64,000 nucleotides of DNA from DTU053 sp012520115 (GCA_050953725.1 JBMNNB010000001.1:496001-560000); one strand, 5' to 3'. Positions 16,933-26,477 are shown, counted from the stretch's first letter. Notes: a model not told the origin generated them from the letters alone. Numbers and translations are program-made.

Positions 16933-18272
16933 TTATTTGAAGCTCTTCTTTATAGCTTCAATAAGCTTAACGATTATTACATAAGGAAGAGATTGATAGA
17001 AAGCTACAAGGAGCTTGCCTTGCGGAGTTCTATATTGTGCTAATGCTTGAGAGGGAATCTCTTTATCAACACGACCATCATACCTAAGCTCGAATGGCTG
17101 GGAGAAGGTTACGCCGCCCTCGCCAACAAGTCGGAAACGAATATAGCAACCAAGCTTATCCTGATAATCATTTAAATCGATTGAAGTTCCTGTGGCAATT
17201 ACTTCACCGTTTGCAATCCATTCAACAAGACTGCAATCACGGCTCTCGTCAAGCTCTATGGAAATGGTGTGAGTCTCTTGGTCAACATTGATTCTCTTTA
17301 CAACAGGTACTGAGCCGTTAGCATCATCAATTATATTATTCTGGTCTGATTTGTCATAACGGCTTGCAGCAAAGAATGTGCCGTTTTGCAACGCTGTCTT
17401 GAGATTTTCCTCAGTATTTTCAGGAAGCATAAACAATTCAAATGAGCAACCAATTTGGTCAAGGCGATGAGAATCATCATTAGTAAATGCCCAGATGTTT
17501 CTGCCTGTGGGAATAACAACCTGAAGTAACTCATCCCAAAGAATACGGTCGCCATTAGTCACTGTATCACGCATATTTATGATTTCCATGCCGAGGCAGC
17601 TTCTGTAAGTCCCTGAATATCTCGGCGAAATACGCAATATAAACCTCGGAGTGTGATACTTCGAATGGTCGCGTCTTTGCACCTAGTCCAGTCGCCTAAT
17701 ATGGTTAATGAACGAGATAGGTCCGCCGGCCTTGTCAATGCTCCGCAACCGCAGTCCCTGTAATCGTTCTCCTTACCCCAGACTGCCCTGACCGTATGTG
17801 GTGAACAGGCCGTTTACGTGCGTCTTGGTCAGAACGGCCATATTCGCCTCAATGCCGCCCTTGACGTCGAGCATGCCCCTGCCGCCACGGTCTGCGCCGG
17901 TGGTAAGCTCTCTTGATATCTCTCCTCGCTTATAGGCTTAACAGGACGGAAATAATTGAAAATGCCGTTTGTTTGAACAGGCTTGTTCCAGCCATTACCT
18001 ATGACGCCGTGGTCAGTCATAGCCAGAATATCATAGCCCTGTTCATAATAAGTCTCAACCATTTCCTGAAGAGGTACATCGCCATCACTGTTGGTAGAAT
18101 GGGTATGTAGATTTGCCTTGTAGACGCCCCAAGTGTCCCAATCTACGGTTTCGTATGGGTTTACAATTGTGTAGTCAATTTCATTTGATGCAAAAGATGT
18201 AACACCAAAAACGCCCAAAATAATCGCTCCAGTCAAAATAATAGAGATTGTTTTTTTCATTATCTTTTTCAT
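16933..18272 (-). pseudogene. Secreted PHP-domain phosphoesterase, multiply frameshifted
   Basis: The start at 18272 gives a signal peptide (TISIILTGAIILGVFGVTSFA) and a PHP domain start (ANLHTHSTNSDGD, DILAMTDHG). Near 17905-17918 the frame changes; the expected ELTTGADRGGRGMLD, GGIEANMAVLTKTHVNG continues in another frame to a stop at 17773-17775. Further downstream IDKAGGPISFINH, GDWTRCKDATIRS and CLGMEIINMRDT, RNIWAFTNDDSH appear in three different frames, with a second stop near 17682. From 17682 to 16933 the remainder is open and ends with a beta-rich region and a C-terminal hydrophobic segment (LLVAFYQSLPYVIIVKLI). At least four indels make this a pseudogene unless the sequence is wrong. 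The family hydrolyses phosphoesters with a metal cluster bound by His and Asp. Confidence 0.75.
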
Positions 18273-18380
18273 GCAAAACTCCCACTAATCATTATATTAT
18301 CAAAGGGTATCAATATTTAGAGTATAGCATAAGTCTTTTAAATTTTCCACATTTTATAAAAAAAGGGGAAGCTTAAAATG

Positions 18381-18408
18381 AAAAAAGGGTTCAGCCGAGG
18401 CTGAACCC
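18381..18408 (-). terminator. Terminator after the GGGtGRT gene
   Basis: 10-bp stem GGGTTCAGCC/GGCTGAACCC with a tiny loop, followed on the minus strand by six T; lies 15 bp past the stop of the GGGtGRT gene. Confidence 0.88.
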
Positions 18409-18422
18409 AAAATTAATGAGAT

Positions 18423-19493
18423 TTAAGCTTTCATCGCAACTTCAACCGCAACAGCGCAAGCAACTGTAGCGCCGACCATCGGGTTGTTGCCCATACCGAT
18501 GAGCCCCATCATTTCAACGTGAGCGGGAACCGAGGAGGAGCCTGCGAACTGAGCGTCGCTGTGCATTCTGCCCATCGTATCGGTCATGCCGTAGGATGCG
18601 GGGCCTGCCGCAACGTTGTCGGGGTGCAGAGTTCTGCCTGTACCGCCGCCTGATGCAACCGAGAAGTACTCTACGCCGTTTTCAACAGCCCACTTCTTGT
18701 ATGTACCTGCAACCGGATGCTGGAAGCGGGTCGGGTTGGTGGAGTTACCGGTGATGGAGATGTCAACCTTCTCATGGCGCATGATTGCTACGCCTTCGGA
18801 AACATCGTCAGCGCCGTAGCACTTGACCTTTGCTCTCTCGCCCTTTGAATAGGCGATGGTGTTCACGATTTTAAGCTCGTCGGTATAATAATCATACTCG
18901 GTCTGAACGTATGTAAAGCCGTTGATTCTGGAGATAATCATAGCTGCGTCCTTGCCGAGACCGTTGAGTATAACCCTTAAAGGCTCCTTGCGGACTCTGT
19001 TGGCGGAGCGGGCAATGCCGATTGCGCCTTCGGCAGCTGCAAAGGATTCGTGACCCGCAAGGAAAGCGAAGCACTTTGTCTCATCTGAAAGAAGCATTTT
19101 GCCAAGATTGCCGTGACCTATGCCAACCTTTCTCTGGTCGGCAACAGAGCCGGGAATGCAGAAAGCCTGAAGTCCGACGCCGATTGCGCTTGCTGCCTCA
19201 GCGGCGGTCTTTGCGCCGGACTGAAGAGCGACTGCAACGCCTAAAGTATATGCCCATACTGCGTTCTCAAAGGCTATCGGCTGTACGCTTCTGACTTCCT
19301 TTTCAACATCAATGCCCTTTGAAAGGCAAAGCTCACGAGCGGCAGAAAGGCTTTCAAGGCCGTACTTCTGAAGGCATGCGTTAATGCCGGCCATACGTCT
19401 TTCCTTACCCTCAAAGGAGATGCCGTCGTCATTAGTTTTTGCCTGACTGAAATTAGGAGTGCAGGCAGGCCCGTTAAATTTATTCTCTGTCAT
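18423..19493 (-). CDS. GGGtGRT protein
   Basis: A 356-residue protein with the diagnostic motif SGGGTGRTLHPDN near residue 285, which names the family. Other conserved blocks are GHGNLGKMLLSDE, LAGHESFAAAEGAIG and GNSTNPTRFQHP. The family has no established activity, but in many anaerobes the gene lies directly next to a NifU/IscU-like gene, as it does here (14 bp downstream of it). A role in an Fe-S or sulphur-related process is therefore inferred from context only. Cytosolic, no signal peptide. The gene pair shares one ribosome site series (GGAGGAGC upstream) and a terminator. Confidence 0.88.
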   Translation of the reverse strand: MTENKFNGPACTPNFSQAKTNDDGISFEGKERRMAGINACLQKYGLESLSAARELCLSKGIDVEKEVRSVQPIAFENAVWAYTLGVAVALQSGAKTAAEAASAIGVGLQAFCIPGSVADQRKVGIGHGNLGKMLLSDETKCFAFLAGHESFAAAEGAIGIARSANRVRKEPLRVILNGLGKDAAMIISRINGFTYVQTEYDYYTDELKIVNTIAYSKGERAKVKCYGADDVSEGVAIMRHEKVDISITGNSTNPTRFQHPVAGTYKKWAVENGVEYFSVASGGGTGRTLHPDNVAAGPASYGMTDTMGRMHSDAQFAGSSSVPAHVEMMGLIGMGNNPMVGATVACAVAVEVAMKA

Positions 19494-19506
19494 ATTCCGC
19501 TCCTCC

Positions 19507-20199
19507 TTATTCTTCCCTGGGGTCTATGTAGCGGCAAGCTTCATTGAAGCGGCCGTAACTGCCCATATTGTTTTTGAGAGCTTCGTCGGCAGGAACGCCG
19601 TGACGAATATCCTCAAGGAACTTACCGAGCTTTATAAACTCATAGCCGATAACCTGGTCGTCAGCGTCAAGAGCCATACGTGTAACATAGCCTTCTGCCA
19701 TTTCCATATAACGAACGCCCTTGACCTTTGTCGAGTACATTGTACCGACCTGTGAACGAAGGCCCTTACCGAGGTCTTCAAGGCCGGCGCCTACGGGAAG
19801 TCCGTCGTCGGAGAAAGCGGACTGTGTGCGGCCGTATGCAAACTGAAGGAAGATCTCCCTCATAGCAACATTGATAGCGTCGCAGACAAGGTCGGTATTA
19901 AGAGCCTCAAGCATGGTCTTGCCGGGAAGAATCTCGGCGGCCATAGCGGCGGAGTGGGTCATGCCGGAGCAGCCGACTGTCTCAACAAGAGCCTCCTCGA
20001 TAATTCCGTCTTTGATATTAAGTGTAAGCTTGCAGGTACCCTGCTGGGGAGCGCACCAGCCAACGCCGTGGGACAAGCCGGAAATATCTTTTATTTCATA
20101 GGCCTTAACCCATTTGCCCTCTTCGGGAATCGGCGCCGGGCCATGATGAGGACCTTTGGCAACCTTGCACATTTTTTCAACCTCATGTGAATAGGTCAT
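19507..20199 (-). CDS. NifU/IscU-like iron-sulfur assembly scaffold-type protein
   Basis: A 230-residue protein of the IscU/NifU N-terminal fold class. It starts MTYSHEVEKM and has CAPQQGTCKLTLNIKDGIIEEA, then ETVGCSGMTHSAAMAAEIL, which resembles the VGCSG.. cysteine region of scaffold proteins. The family is longer than IscU and lacks one clear copy of the three-cysteine pattern, so direct Fe-S scaffolding is inferred, not shown. It starts the two-gene operon with the GGGtGRT gene; AAAGGAGAAG precedes the start codon. Confidence 0.8.
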   Translation of the reverse strand: MTYSHEVEKMCKVAKGPHHGPAPIPEEGKWVKAYEIKDISGLSHGVGWCAPQQGTCKLTLNIKDGIIEEALVETVGCSGMTHSAAMAAEILPGKTMLEALNTDLVCDAINVAMREIFLQFAYGRTQSAFSDDGLPVGAGLEDLGKGLRSQVGTMYSTKVKGVRYMEMAEGYVTRMALDADDQVIGYEFIKLGKFLEDIRHGVPADEALKNNMGSYGRFNEACRYIDPREE

Positions 20200-20256
20200 T
20201 CTTGTACTTCTCCTTTCAAATAAACAGATAAAATGCTACTGATAGCAAACAAAATT

Positions 20257-20285
20257 ATTATATCTAAATTCGACCCTTTCCGCAA
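20257..20285 (-). promoter_or_regulatory. Candidate promoter for the NifU-like/GGGtGRT operon
   Basis: On the minus strand TTGCGG, 17 bp, TATAAT; the -10 is perfect and lies about 58 bp upstream of the start codon. Confidence 0.55.
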
Positions 20286-20373
20286 GTAAAAAAATACCTA
20301 TGTTAGCCCATAATTCCAAAGATATTTCATACAAGATGTCACAAAGGGGAGCGGCAAGCGGTTTAAATTAAAC

Positions 20374-20398
20374 TGACCCGCCTTAGAAAGACGGGTCA
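20374..20398 (-). terminator. Hairpin after the purple-acid-phosphatase-like gene
   Basis: 7-bp inverted repeat TGACCCG/CGGGTCA with an 11-nt loop just past the stop codon; the T-run (GTTTAATTT) is weak. Confidence 0.55.
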
Positions 20399-20403
20399 CA
20401 TAT

Positions 20404-22035
20404 TTACGGCTGAACGGTAATGGGCTTTGAGTCGCTCTCATGCTCGAAGGAAATAAAGTTGTTGCGCTTTGCATAGGCCCATCTCATCTCGAAAATCGAG
20501 CATGCGTCATCAATCGGGATGTAAAGCTGGCCGCTGTTGCCTCTGAAGACCTTTGCCTTCATCTTAACCACGCCCTTTTCGGTTTCGGCAATGTCACTGT
20601 TTTCAAAGAAGGTCGCCGTATATCCGTAAAGGCTGCAGGTCACCTTGCCCTTTTCCTTTTTGACCTCGCCGCCGATATAGCCCACAAGGGTGGCGAAGGC
20701 GGCATACCATATACCGTCTATCTCCACGGGCGGCACGGTGACGGAGCAAAGTCCCAAGAACATACCCTTATAGTACATCCTTGTCTGATTGAAAACGGGA
20801 GCCAGGGCATAGGGGAGTATCAAGTCCTTATCCTTATCTATAATGCACCGGTCAGCTATCCTGCCGTCATTCAGTACGGCTGTCAGGGTCAGCTTGTTGC
20901 CGTCGACCTCGACAATGGTGACCATCTGAACAAGCTCCTCCTGCGGATAAAAAGCGGCGTGCCATATTTTCTGAGAGGTGCGTGAGCCGGGGGGATTGTT
21001 ATGTCCGTTGCCTATCATATAGTGAATCGTGCCCTGAGAGGGACGGTCGAACAGCTCCTCATTCTTTAAAGGGAAGCTGCGGCAGAAATTATGTATATGA
21101 CCTGAGAACAGAATGTCCAGCATCTCCATTCCCTCACGCATCTGCGGATAGGCATCGTAGTTTTCATTTTCAACGCCGGAGTAGCAGATAGGGAAGTGAT
21201 AAACGCCCAGCTTCCACGTCTTATCGGTCCTGTTAAGGTCATCCACAAGCCAGTCGTTCACTTCCTCCGGGCCGTTTACTCCCAGAACGCAGAAATGCAC
21301 ATTGCCGTAATCAAAGGTGTAGTTTTCAGTCTTCCAGTTTTCCGGGCCGTTGTAGGGGTAAGAGCCTTTAAACTGCTTGCTGAAGAACTCGGCAGGCTCT
21401 GAATAGAATCTGCCAACTGAGCCGTGCTCCTTATATTCCCTAAAGCCCCTGTTGTCGTGATTGCCTATGCACATCATATAGGGCACATATTCGATAATGT
21501 CCGTAAGACCGCTGAACATGCCGTTCCACTGCACCTCATGCTGACCGCAGTCTGTGTTGTCGCCGCCGGTCAGTATAAAGCGGGTGTCAGGATGTTCTTT
21601 CAGCACAGCCTTCAGAAACTCGCCCAGCTTGGAGTAATCCGGGCAGTCAAAGGGCGATGCCTTCTGATGGTCGGCAATGCAGATGAATTTAAACTTTGTA
21701 TTATTCTCAGGCTCGGTTGTAAAGTAGTACTCCTTGCTCCTGTAAAGGTCGTCGCCGCAGGTGTAGTAATACTTAGTGCCGGGCTTAAGTCCCATCGGAG
21801 TCGCCCAGAACATATGGCTGATATCAATATCGCTGTCGAACACGCCCATTGTAGCGTCGACACGCTTTACCTCATCGCTGCCTTCTTCTCTGTAAAGGAC
21901 ATAGCCTTTATCTATATCCGTGCAGGTTCTCCAGGTGACCGTCATGCTGGTCTTTGGGTCACCTGAGAAGCTTAGCATAATATGGTCCGGCATAAATGAC
22001 GAGCCTCTTATAGGCTTCTTATTATTAGCTGACAT
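20404..22035 (-). CDS. Purple-acid-phosphatase-like metallophosphoesterase
   Basis: A 543-residue protein without a signal peptide. The N-terminal 110 residues form the Fn3-like domain of purple acid phosphatases (HIMLSFSGDPKTSMTVTWRT, GLKPGTKYYYTCG). The catalytic core follows with CIADHQK, LTGGDNTDCG, CIGNHDNRG, LGVYHFPICYSG and FSGHIHNF, giving the metal ligands of the calcineurin superfamily. The last 120 residues resemble a copper-amine-oxidase-N-like stalk repeat (GIWYAAFATLVGYIGGEV). Secretion would be expected for this architecture, so the absence of a leader is odd. The substrate is unknown. AAAGGAG precedes the ATG. Confidence 0.87.
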   Translation of the reverse strand: MSANNKKPIRGSSFMPDHIMLSFSGDPKTSMTVTWRTCTDIDKGYVLYREEGSDEVKRVDATMGVFDSDIDISHMFWATPMGLKPGTKYYYTCGDDLYRSKEYYFTTEPENNTKFKFICIADHQKASPFDCPDYSKLGEFLKAVLKEHPDTRFILTGGDNTDCGQHEVQWNGMFSGLTDIIEYVPYMMCIGNHDNRGFREYKEHGSVGRFYSEPAEFFSKQFKGSYPYNGPENWKTENYTFDYGNVHFCVLGVNGPEEVNDWLVDDLNRTDKTWKLGVYHFPICYSGVENENYDAYPQMREGMEMLDILFSGHIHNFCRSFPLKNEELFDRPSQGTIHYMIGNGHNNPPGSRTSQKIWHAAFYPQEELVQMVTIVEVDGNKLTLTAVLNDGRIADRCIIDKDKDLILPYALAPVFNQTRMYYKGMFLGLCSVTVPPVEIDGIWYAAFATLVGYIGGEVKKEKGKVTCSLYGYTATFFENSDIAETEKGVVKMKAKVFRGNSGQLYIPIDDACSIFEMRWAYAKRNNFISFEHESDSKPITVQP

Positions 22036-22065
22036 ACAAACTCCTTTATGTAAATATCATAAATA

Positions 22066-22093
22066 CAGCCGCCTGAAAAAAAGGCGGCCGCCC
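22066..22093 (-). terminator. Possible terminator after the dCMP deaminase gene
   Basis: A short GC-rich inverted repeat (CCGCC/GGCGG) encloses a T-rich loop on the minus strand, right after the stop codon. It has an unusual shape for a terminator. Confidence 0.4.
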
Positions 22094-22095
22094 AA

Positions 22096-22596
22096 TCAGA
22101 TTTCATCCTCGCTGAAAGAAATCCTCAGCTCACTGACCTTTGGGGTAAGCTTTGTTAGTTTTACGCCCGCAGCGTTCAGCATCCTCTTTGAAGCCCTGAC
22201 GCTTATTGAATCTGCGTACTTGTCGGAGAGATATACGACCTCCTTAATTCCGCTCTGAATAATGGCCTTGGCGCATTCGTTGCAGGGGAAGAGGGCGACA
22301 TAAAGCTTGCAGCCGGACAAATCTCTGCCGCCTGCGTTAAGTATGGCGTTTAATTCTGCGTGGCAGACATAAGGATATTTGGTTTCGTAATCGTCGTCGC
22401 CGCAGCGCTCCCAGGGGAACTCGTCGTCGTCACAGCCGGCGGGCAGTCCGTTGTAGCCCAGTGACATTATCTTGTTTGACTGATTGACAATGCAGGCTCC
22501 TACCTGAGTGCTCGGGTCCTTGCTCCTCTGTGCCGAAAGCAGGGCAATGCCCATAAAGTATTCATCCCACGAAATATAATTCTCTCTCTTAGGCAT
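22096..22596 (-). CDS. dCMP deaminase family protein
   Basis: A 166-residue cytidine/deoxycytidylate deaminase-fold enzyme. Zinc ligands are in CHAELNAIL and FPCNECAKAI; the Glu of HAE is the proton shuttle. It starts with SWDEYFMGIALLSAQRS, and GACIVNQSNKIMSLGYNG is family-typical. It should convert dCMP to dUMP, the substrate for thymidylate synthase. It is the third gene of a glyA-mnmE-dCMP deaminase operon, 19 bp after mnmE, linking folate one-carbon supply, tRNA modification and thymidylate synthesis. Confidence 0.9.
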   Translation of the reverse strand: MPKRENYISWDEYFMGIALLSAQRSKDPSTQVGACIVNQSNKIMSLGYNGLPAGCDDDEFPWERCGDDDYETKYPYVCHAELNAILNAGGRDLSGCKLYVALFPCNECAKAIIQSGIKEVVYLSDKYADSISVRASKRMLNAAGVKLTKLTPKVSELRISFSEDEI

Positions 22597-22615
22597 ACTA
22601 AACTCCTTACAGTAT

Positions 22616-23977
22616 TTATTTTCCTACACAAAAGCTCCTGAAAACCTCGTCCACAACAGCCTCCGAAGCCTTTTTGCCCGTCAGAACGAGCAGACTGTTT
22701 ATAGCCGAATCGATGCACACGTTGACGGCGTCGCTCGTTACGCCCATATTCAGCGCGTCGGAAGCCTCAATCAGAGCGTCAAGCGCCTTCTGACAGCAGC
22801 TTCTCTGCCTCTCGTTTGCAAGCATCGGGGCTGAGGTGTCAATGTTCTCGGTGCCTAAAACCCGTTCAATGGTGCCTATAAGCTCGTCCACGCCCTTTCC
22901 CGTCTTACAGGAAAGGAGAACAACCTCCGGAATACTTCTGTTTATCTCGTCAATATCCGCCTTGATTTCAAGGTCGGTCTTGTTTATGACCGCAATAGCC
23001 CTCTTGCCCTCGCAGGCGGCAATAAATTCTCTGTCAGTATCCTTTATGGGCTTCGAGCCGTCAAATACGGCAAGAATCAATCCGGCGGACTCCATTTTCT
23101 TGACAGCGAGCCTCACGCCGATATTCTCGACCGTATCCTCCGTATTGCGAACGCCCGCAGTATCCGCAAGGCGCAGCAGCACTTTGCCGACCTTCACGGT
23201 CTCCTCGACAACATCCCTCGTAGTGCCGGGAATGTCGGTGACGATGGAGCGCTCCCTGCCGCAAAGCAGGTTCATCAATGAGGACTTGCCCACATTCGGC
23301 ACACCGCAGATAACGGTGTTTACGCCCTCTGTAATGGCCTGTCCCGCCTCAAAGCCGGAAAGCAGCTCAGATAGGCTTTCCTTAGCCTCCTCAAGTGCTG
23401 CGTCAACCTTGTCAAAGTCAATTTCGGGAATATCCTCCTCAGGGTAGTCCGTCCAGACCGCAAAACCGGCGGAAATCTTTATTAAAGACTCCGCAATCTC
23501 ATTAATCTTCCTGCCCAGAGCACCCTCAAGGGCGGTTCTTGCGGCGGAAAGCGCCTGCTCGCCGTGGGCTGAAACCACGCTCATAACCGCCTCTGCGGCG
23601 GTTAAGTCCATTTTGCCGTTTAAGAATGCCCTCTTTGTAAACTCGCCCGGCTCGGCAGGCTCGGCGCCTGCATTCAAAGCGGCCCTTAACACCCTTTGCA
23701 CAACATAGATACCGCCGTGGCAGGATATCTCAACAACATCCTCGCCCGTATAGCTTCTCGGTGCTCGGAACACAAGCGCAACAGCGTCGTCCAGCTTTTC
23801 ATCACCGTCAAAAACATCGCCGTAGGCGGCCGTGTAGCCCTTCATTTTCGTAAGGCATTTGCCGCTGTGGGGCTTGAATATACTGTCGGCAATTTCTATG
23901 GCAGCCTCTCCGGAAATCCTTATAACTCCTATACCGGCAGTCGCCAAGGGAGTCGCTATTGCGGCTATTGTGTTCAT
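22616..23977 (-). CDS. mnmE: tRNA modification GTPase MnmE (TrmE)
   Basis: About 453 residues from the ATG at 23977, chosen because AGGTGG stands just upstream and MNTIAAIATPLATAGIGVIR is the canonical N-terminus; an upstream in-frame start would overlap glyA. The protein has the folate-binding N-domain, a helical domain with an inserted GTPase (G1 GVPNVGKSS, G3 DTAG, G4 NKTD), and the C-terminal CVGK tetrapeptide with its essential cysteine. With MnmG it installs the carboxymethylaminomethyl group on U34 of certain tRNAs, using methylene-THF. glyA upstream, the source of methylene-THF, overlaps this logic. Confidence 0.97.
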   Translation of the reverse strand: MNTIAAIATPLATAGIGVIRISGEAAIEIADSIFKPHSGKCLTKMKGYTAAYGDVFDGDEKLDDAVALVFRAPRSYTGEDVVEISCHGGIYVVQRVLRAALNAGAEPAEPGEFTKRAFLNGKMDLTAAEAVMSVVSAHGEQALSAARTALEGALGRKINEIAESLIKISAGFAVWTDYPEEDIPEIDFDKVDAALEEAKESLSELLSGFEAGQAITEGVNTVICGVPNVGKSSLMNLLCGRERSIVTDIPGTTRDVVEETVKVGKVLLRLADTAGVRNTEDTVENIGVRLAVKKMESAGLILAVFDGSKPIKDTDREFIAACEGKRAIAVINKTDLEIKADIDEINRSIPEVVLLSCKTGKGVDELIGTIERVLGTENIDTSAPMLANERQRSCCQKALDALIEASDALNMGVTSDAVNVCIDSAINSLLVLTGKKASEAVVDEVFRSFCVGK

Positions 23978-24000
23978 GTGTTTACCACCTAAATCTGCAA

Positions 24001-25248
24001 TTAATAGAGAGGGAAGCGATTGCACATAGCATTTACGGCCTCTCTTGATTTATCGGCAGTGCCCTCAAAGTCGGTTGCAGTGTCGTAAATCAGCTGTGCT
24101 ATGGTCTTCATCTCTTCCTCGCCGAAGCCTCTTGTGGTCACTGCGGGAGTGCCTACTCTTATGCCGCTTGTGACGAACGGCTTCTCAGGGTCATTGGGGA
24201 TGGCGTTCTTGTTGACCGTAATATATACCTCGTCGAGCCTGTGTTCAAGCTCCTTGCCTGTAATCTTCATGGGCCTTAAATCAACAAGCATAAGGTGATT
24301 GTCCGTGCCGCCTGAAACAAGGTCAAAGCCCTTTTCGAGCAGTGCAGCGGCAAGCGCCTTGCTGTTATTGACAACTCTCTGCTGATACTCCTTAAAGTCG
24401 GGGCGCAGTGCCTCGCCGAAGCATACAGCCTTAGCTGCGATAATGTGCATGAGCGGGCCGCCCTGAGTGCCGGGGAAGATAGCCTTATTGATTGCGGCGC
24501 CAAGCTCCTCCTTGCAGAGAATCAGACCGCCCCTTGGGCCTCTTAAGGTCTTGTGAGTGGTGGAAGTAACCACATCGGCATAATGCACCGGATTCGGATG
24601 AAGTCCCGCAGCAACAAGGCCTGCGATATGTGCCATATCAACCATAAAGTAAGCGCCGACTTCCTTTGCTATCTTGCCTATGCGCTCAAAGTCGATAATT
24701 CTCGGATAAGCGGAAGCGCCCGCAACAATGAGCTTCGGCTGAATTTCCTTAGCCGTCTTTTCCAGAGCGTCATAGTCGATAAAACCGTCGTCGCCCACAC
24801 CGTATGAATGGAAGTTGAAGTACTTACCTGAAATATTAACAGGTGAGCCGTGTGTCAGGTGTCCGCCGTGTGCAAGGCTCATGCCGAGTACAGTGTCGCC
24901 GGGCTGAAGCAGTGCGAAATATACCGCCATATTCGCCTGTGCGCCCGAGTGGGGCTGAACATTTGCAAATTCAGCGCCGAAAATCTCTTTTGCCCTTTCT
25001 ATTGCGATGTTCTCAACAATGTCAACACACTGGCAGCCGCCGTAATATCTCTTGCCCGGATAGCCTTCGGCATACTTGTTTGTCAGAATACTGCCCATAG
25101 CCGCCATAACAGCGGGGGAGACTATATTCTCAGAGGCGATAAGCTCGATATTCCTGCGCTGACGGTCAAGCTCCGCCTTCATGCCCGATGCTACCTCCGG
25201 GTCGCATTTCGCAATAAACTCTGTCTGGTCAATAAAATCGTTGAACAT
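24001..25248 (-). CDS. glyA: Serine hydroxymethyltransferase
   Basis: About 415 residues. Two in-frame ATGs lie at 25257 and 25248; the second is preferred because GAAGGG sits at normal spacing from it and directly abuts the first. PLP-binding lysine lies in STTHKTLRGPRGG, and SENIVSPAVM, NKYAEGYPGKRYYGGC and MVDMAHIAGLVAAG are conserved. It converts serine and THF to glycine and 5,10-methylene-THF. First gene of the operon with mnmE and the dCMP deaminase; its own promoter is visible about 90 bp upstream. Confidence 0.97.
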   Translation of the reverse strand: MFNDFIDQTEFIAKCDPEVASGMKAELDRQRRNIELIASENIVSPAVMAAMGSILTNKYAEGYPGKRYYGGCQCVDIVENIAIERAKEIFGAEFANVQPHSGAQANMAVYFALLQPGDTVLGMSLAHGGHLTHGSPVNISGKYFNFHSYGVGDDGFIDYDALEKTAKEIQPKLIVAGASAYPRIIDFERIGKIAKEVGAYFMVDMAHIAGLVAAGLHPNPVHYADVVTSTTHKTLRGPRGGLILCKEELGAAINKAIFPGTQGGPLMHIIAAKAVCFGEALRPDFKEYQQRVVNNSKALAAALLEKGFDLVSGGTDNHLMLVDLRPMKITGKELEHRLDEVYITVNKNAIPNDPEKPFVTSGIRVGTPAVTTRGFGEEEMKTIAQLIYDTATDFEGTADKSREAVNAMCNRFPLY

Positions 25249-25338
25249 TTTTTCCATCCCTTCGTATTAGTTACCCATAAACTCAGCTAAACAAGACTTT
25301 TCTAAGGCTCGTTTAAGATTAAGCTGCAATTTCATCAA

Positions 25339-25367
25339 ATTTTACCACGAATCACTATTAATTTCAA
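25339..25367 (-). promoter_or_regulatory. Sigma-A promoter for glyA operon
   Basis: On the minus strand TTGAAA (25367-25362), 17 bp, TAAAAT (25344-25339), in an AT-rich gap upstream of glyA. Confidence 0.65.
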
Positions 25368-25401
25368 CAAATAATGACTCTTTTATGTATCGGGGGAATA
25401 A

Positions 25402-25428
25402 TAAAAAGCCGGAGCTTACGCACCGGCT
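25402..25428 (-). terminator. Terminator after spoIID
   Basis: Stem AGCCGG/CCGGCT with a 10-nt loop followed by five T on the minus strand, 24 bp beyond the spoIID stop. Confidence 0.8.
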
Positions 25429-25451
25429 AAATAGAAATTAAAATTTGTTAA

Positions 25452-26477
25452 TCATCCCAGTTTTACAAGCTCGGTCCCCGGATAATAGTGCGACAGGATT
25501 TCCTTATATGTTTTGCCCTGCTTTGCCATGTAATCTGCTCCGTACTGACTCATGCCAACACCGTGCCCGTAGCCCTTGGTCTTAATGGTGAAGCTGCCGT
25601 CCTTATAGGTTATGGTAAAGGTCGGACTTCTCAGCCCGAAATATGTCCTGACCTCGGTGCCTTTAAGCTTCACTCCGCCGATTACGATTGACTTTACAGT
25701 TCCCGCCGCAGTCTTCTCAACCTCGCCGACCCAGTCCTTAGCCTTTTCAGAGAGCTTAACTGAGGGAATGGTTTTTGCAACCTTCTTGAACTGCTCCTCA
25801 GTCAGAACCGTGACCGAGCTGTAATTTGGCGCATTGACATCACCGCTGCTGTCCACAGACACAAGATAGGGCTGACCGCTGCCGCCCCAGATATTTCTTG
25901 CGTCCTCGGTCTTACCGGAGCTGATAGAATGGAACAGGGCGTTTGCAATCTGACCGTTGTATGTAAGAGCTTCGCCGAAAACCGCCTTCACCGCAGCAGA
26001 TATTTTTTTGTAGTTCGCATCATAGTTTTCGCCCCATTTTTCCTTCATCCTGTCAAGGGTTATGTACGCCTGATGCTTTGTGCTGTCGTCCGTTATCGAC
26101 GCGCCCTTTAAAGCGGGGGATGGGCTTGACCTTTCGTTATAAATGGTCTTTATGGCGTATGTATAAGCTGCCACCGCCTGCGCCTTCAAAGCCTCCTCGT
26201 GATAGGAGGCAGGCATTTCACCGGCCACAACGCCGATGATATAGTCAACGAAGTCCATTTTGATGACATTTCCGCTTGCAACGGCCAGGACATCGATCTC
26301 CTCAGGCGCTTCAGGAGCCTCGGTGGTTGTCTCCGCTTCGGTTGTTTTTTCATCGGTGCTTGTTTCCTCAGTTTGTGTCGTTGCCGCCGTCTCCCCCTTT
26401 CTGCCGCTCACCGCCGTCAGAGGCGTTATGGTCATAATAACCGTAGTGATTAAGCATAAAATTGCGAATACCTTCAT
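25452..26477 (-). CDS. spoIID: SpoIID/LytB family lytic transglycosylase (stage II sporulation protein D)
   Basis: A 341-residue protein with an N-terminal membrane segment (FAILCLITTVIMTITPLTAV), a Thr/Glu-rich linker to about residue 60, then the SpoIID domain: VDYIIGVVAGEMPASYHEEALKAQ (with the catalytic-region Glu of GEMP), AVAAYTYAIK, SISSGKTEDARN, and the C-terminal GYGHGVGMSQYGADYMAKQG, HYYPGTEL. SpoIID trims denuded glycan strands during forespore engulfment. Length equals that of the Bacillus protein. This intact copy is a useful ruler for the broken, reordered dockerin version at 9637. Confidence 0.85.
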   Translation of the reverse strand: MKVFAILCLITTVIMTITPLTAVSGRKGETAATTQTEETSTDEKTTEAETTTEAPEAPEEIDVLAVASGNVIKMDFVDYIIGVVAGEMPASYHEEALKAQAVAAYTYAIKTIYNERSSPSPALKGASITDDSTKHQAYITLDRMKEKWGENYDANYKKISAAVKAVFGEALTYNGQIANALFHSISSGKTEDARNIWGGSGQPYLVSVDSSGDVNAPNYSSVTVLTEEQFKKVAKTIPSVKLSEKAKDWVGEVEKTAAGTVKSIVIGGVKLKGTEVRTYFGLRSPTFTITYKDGSFTIKTKGYGHGVGMSQYGADYMAKQGKTYKEILSHYYPGTELVKLG

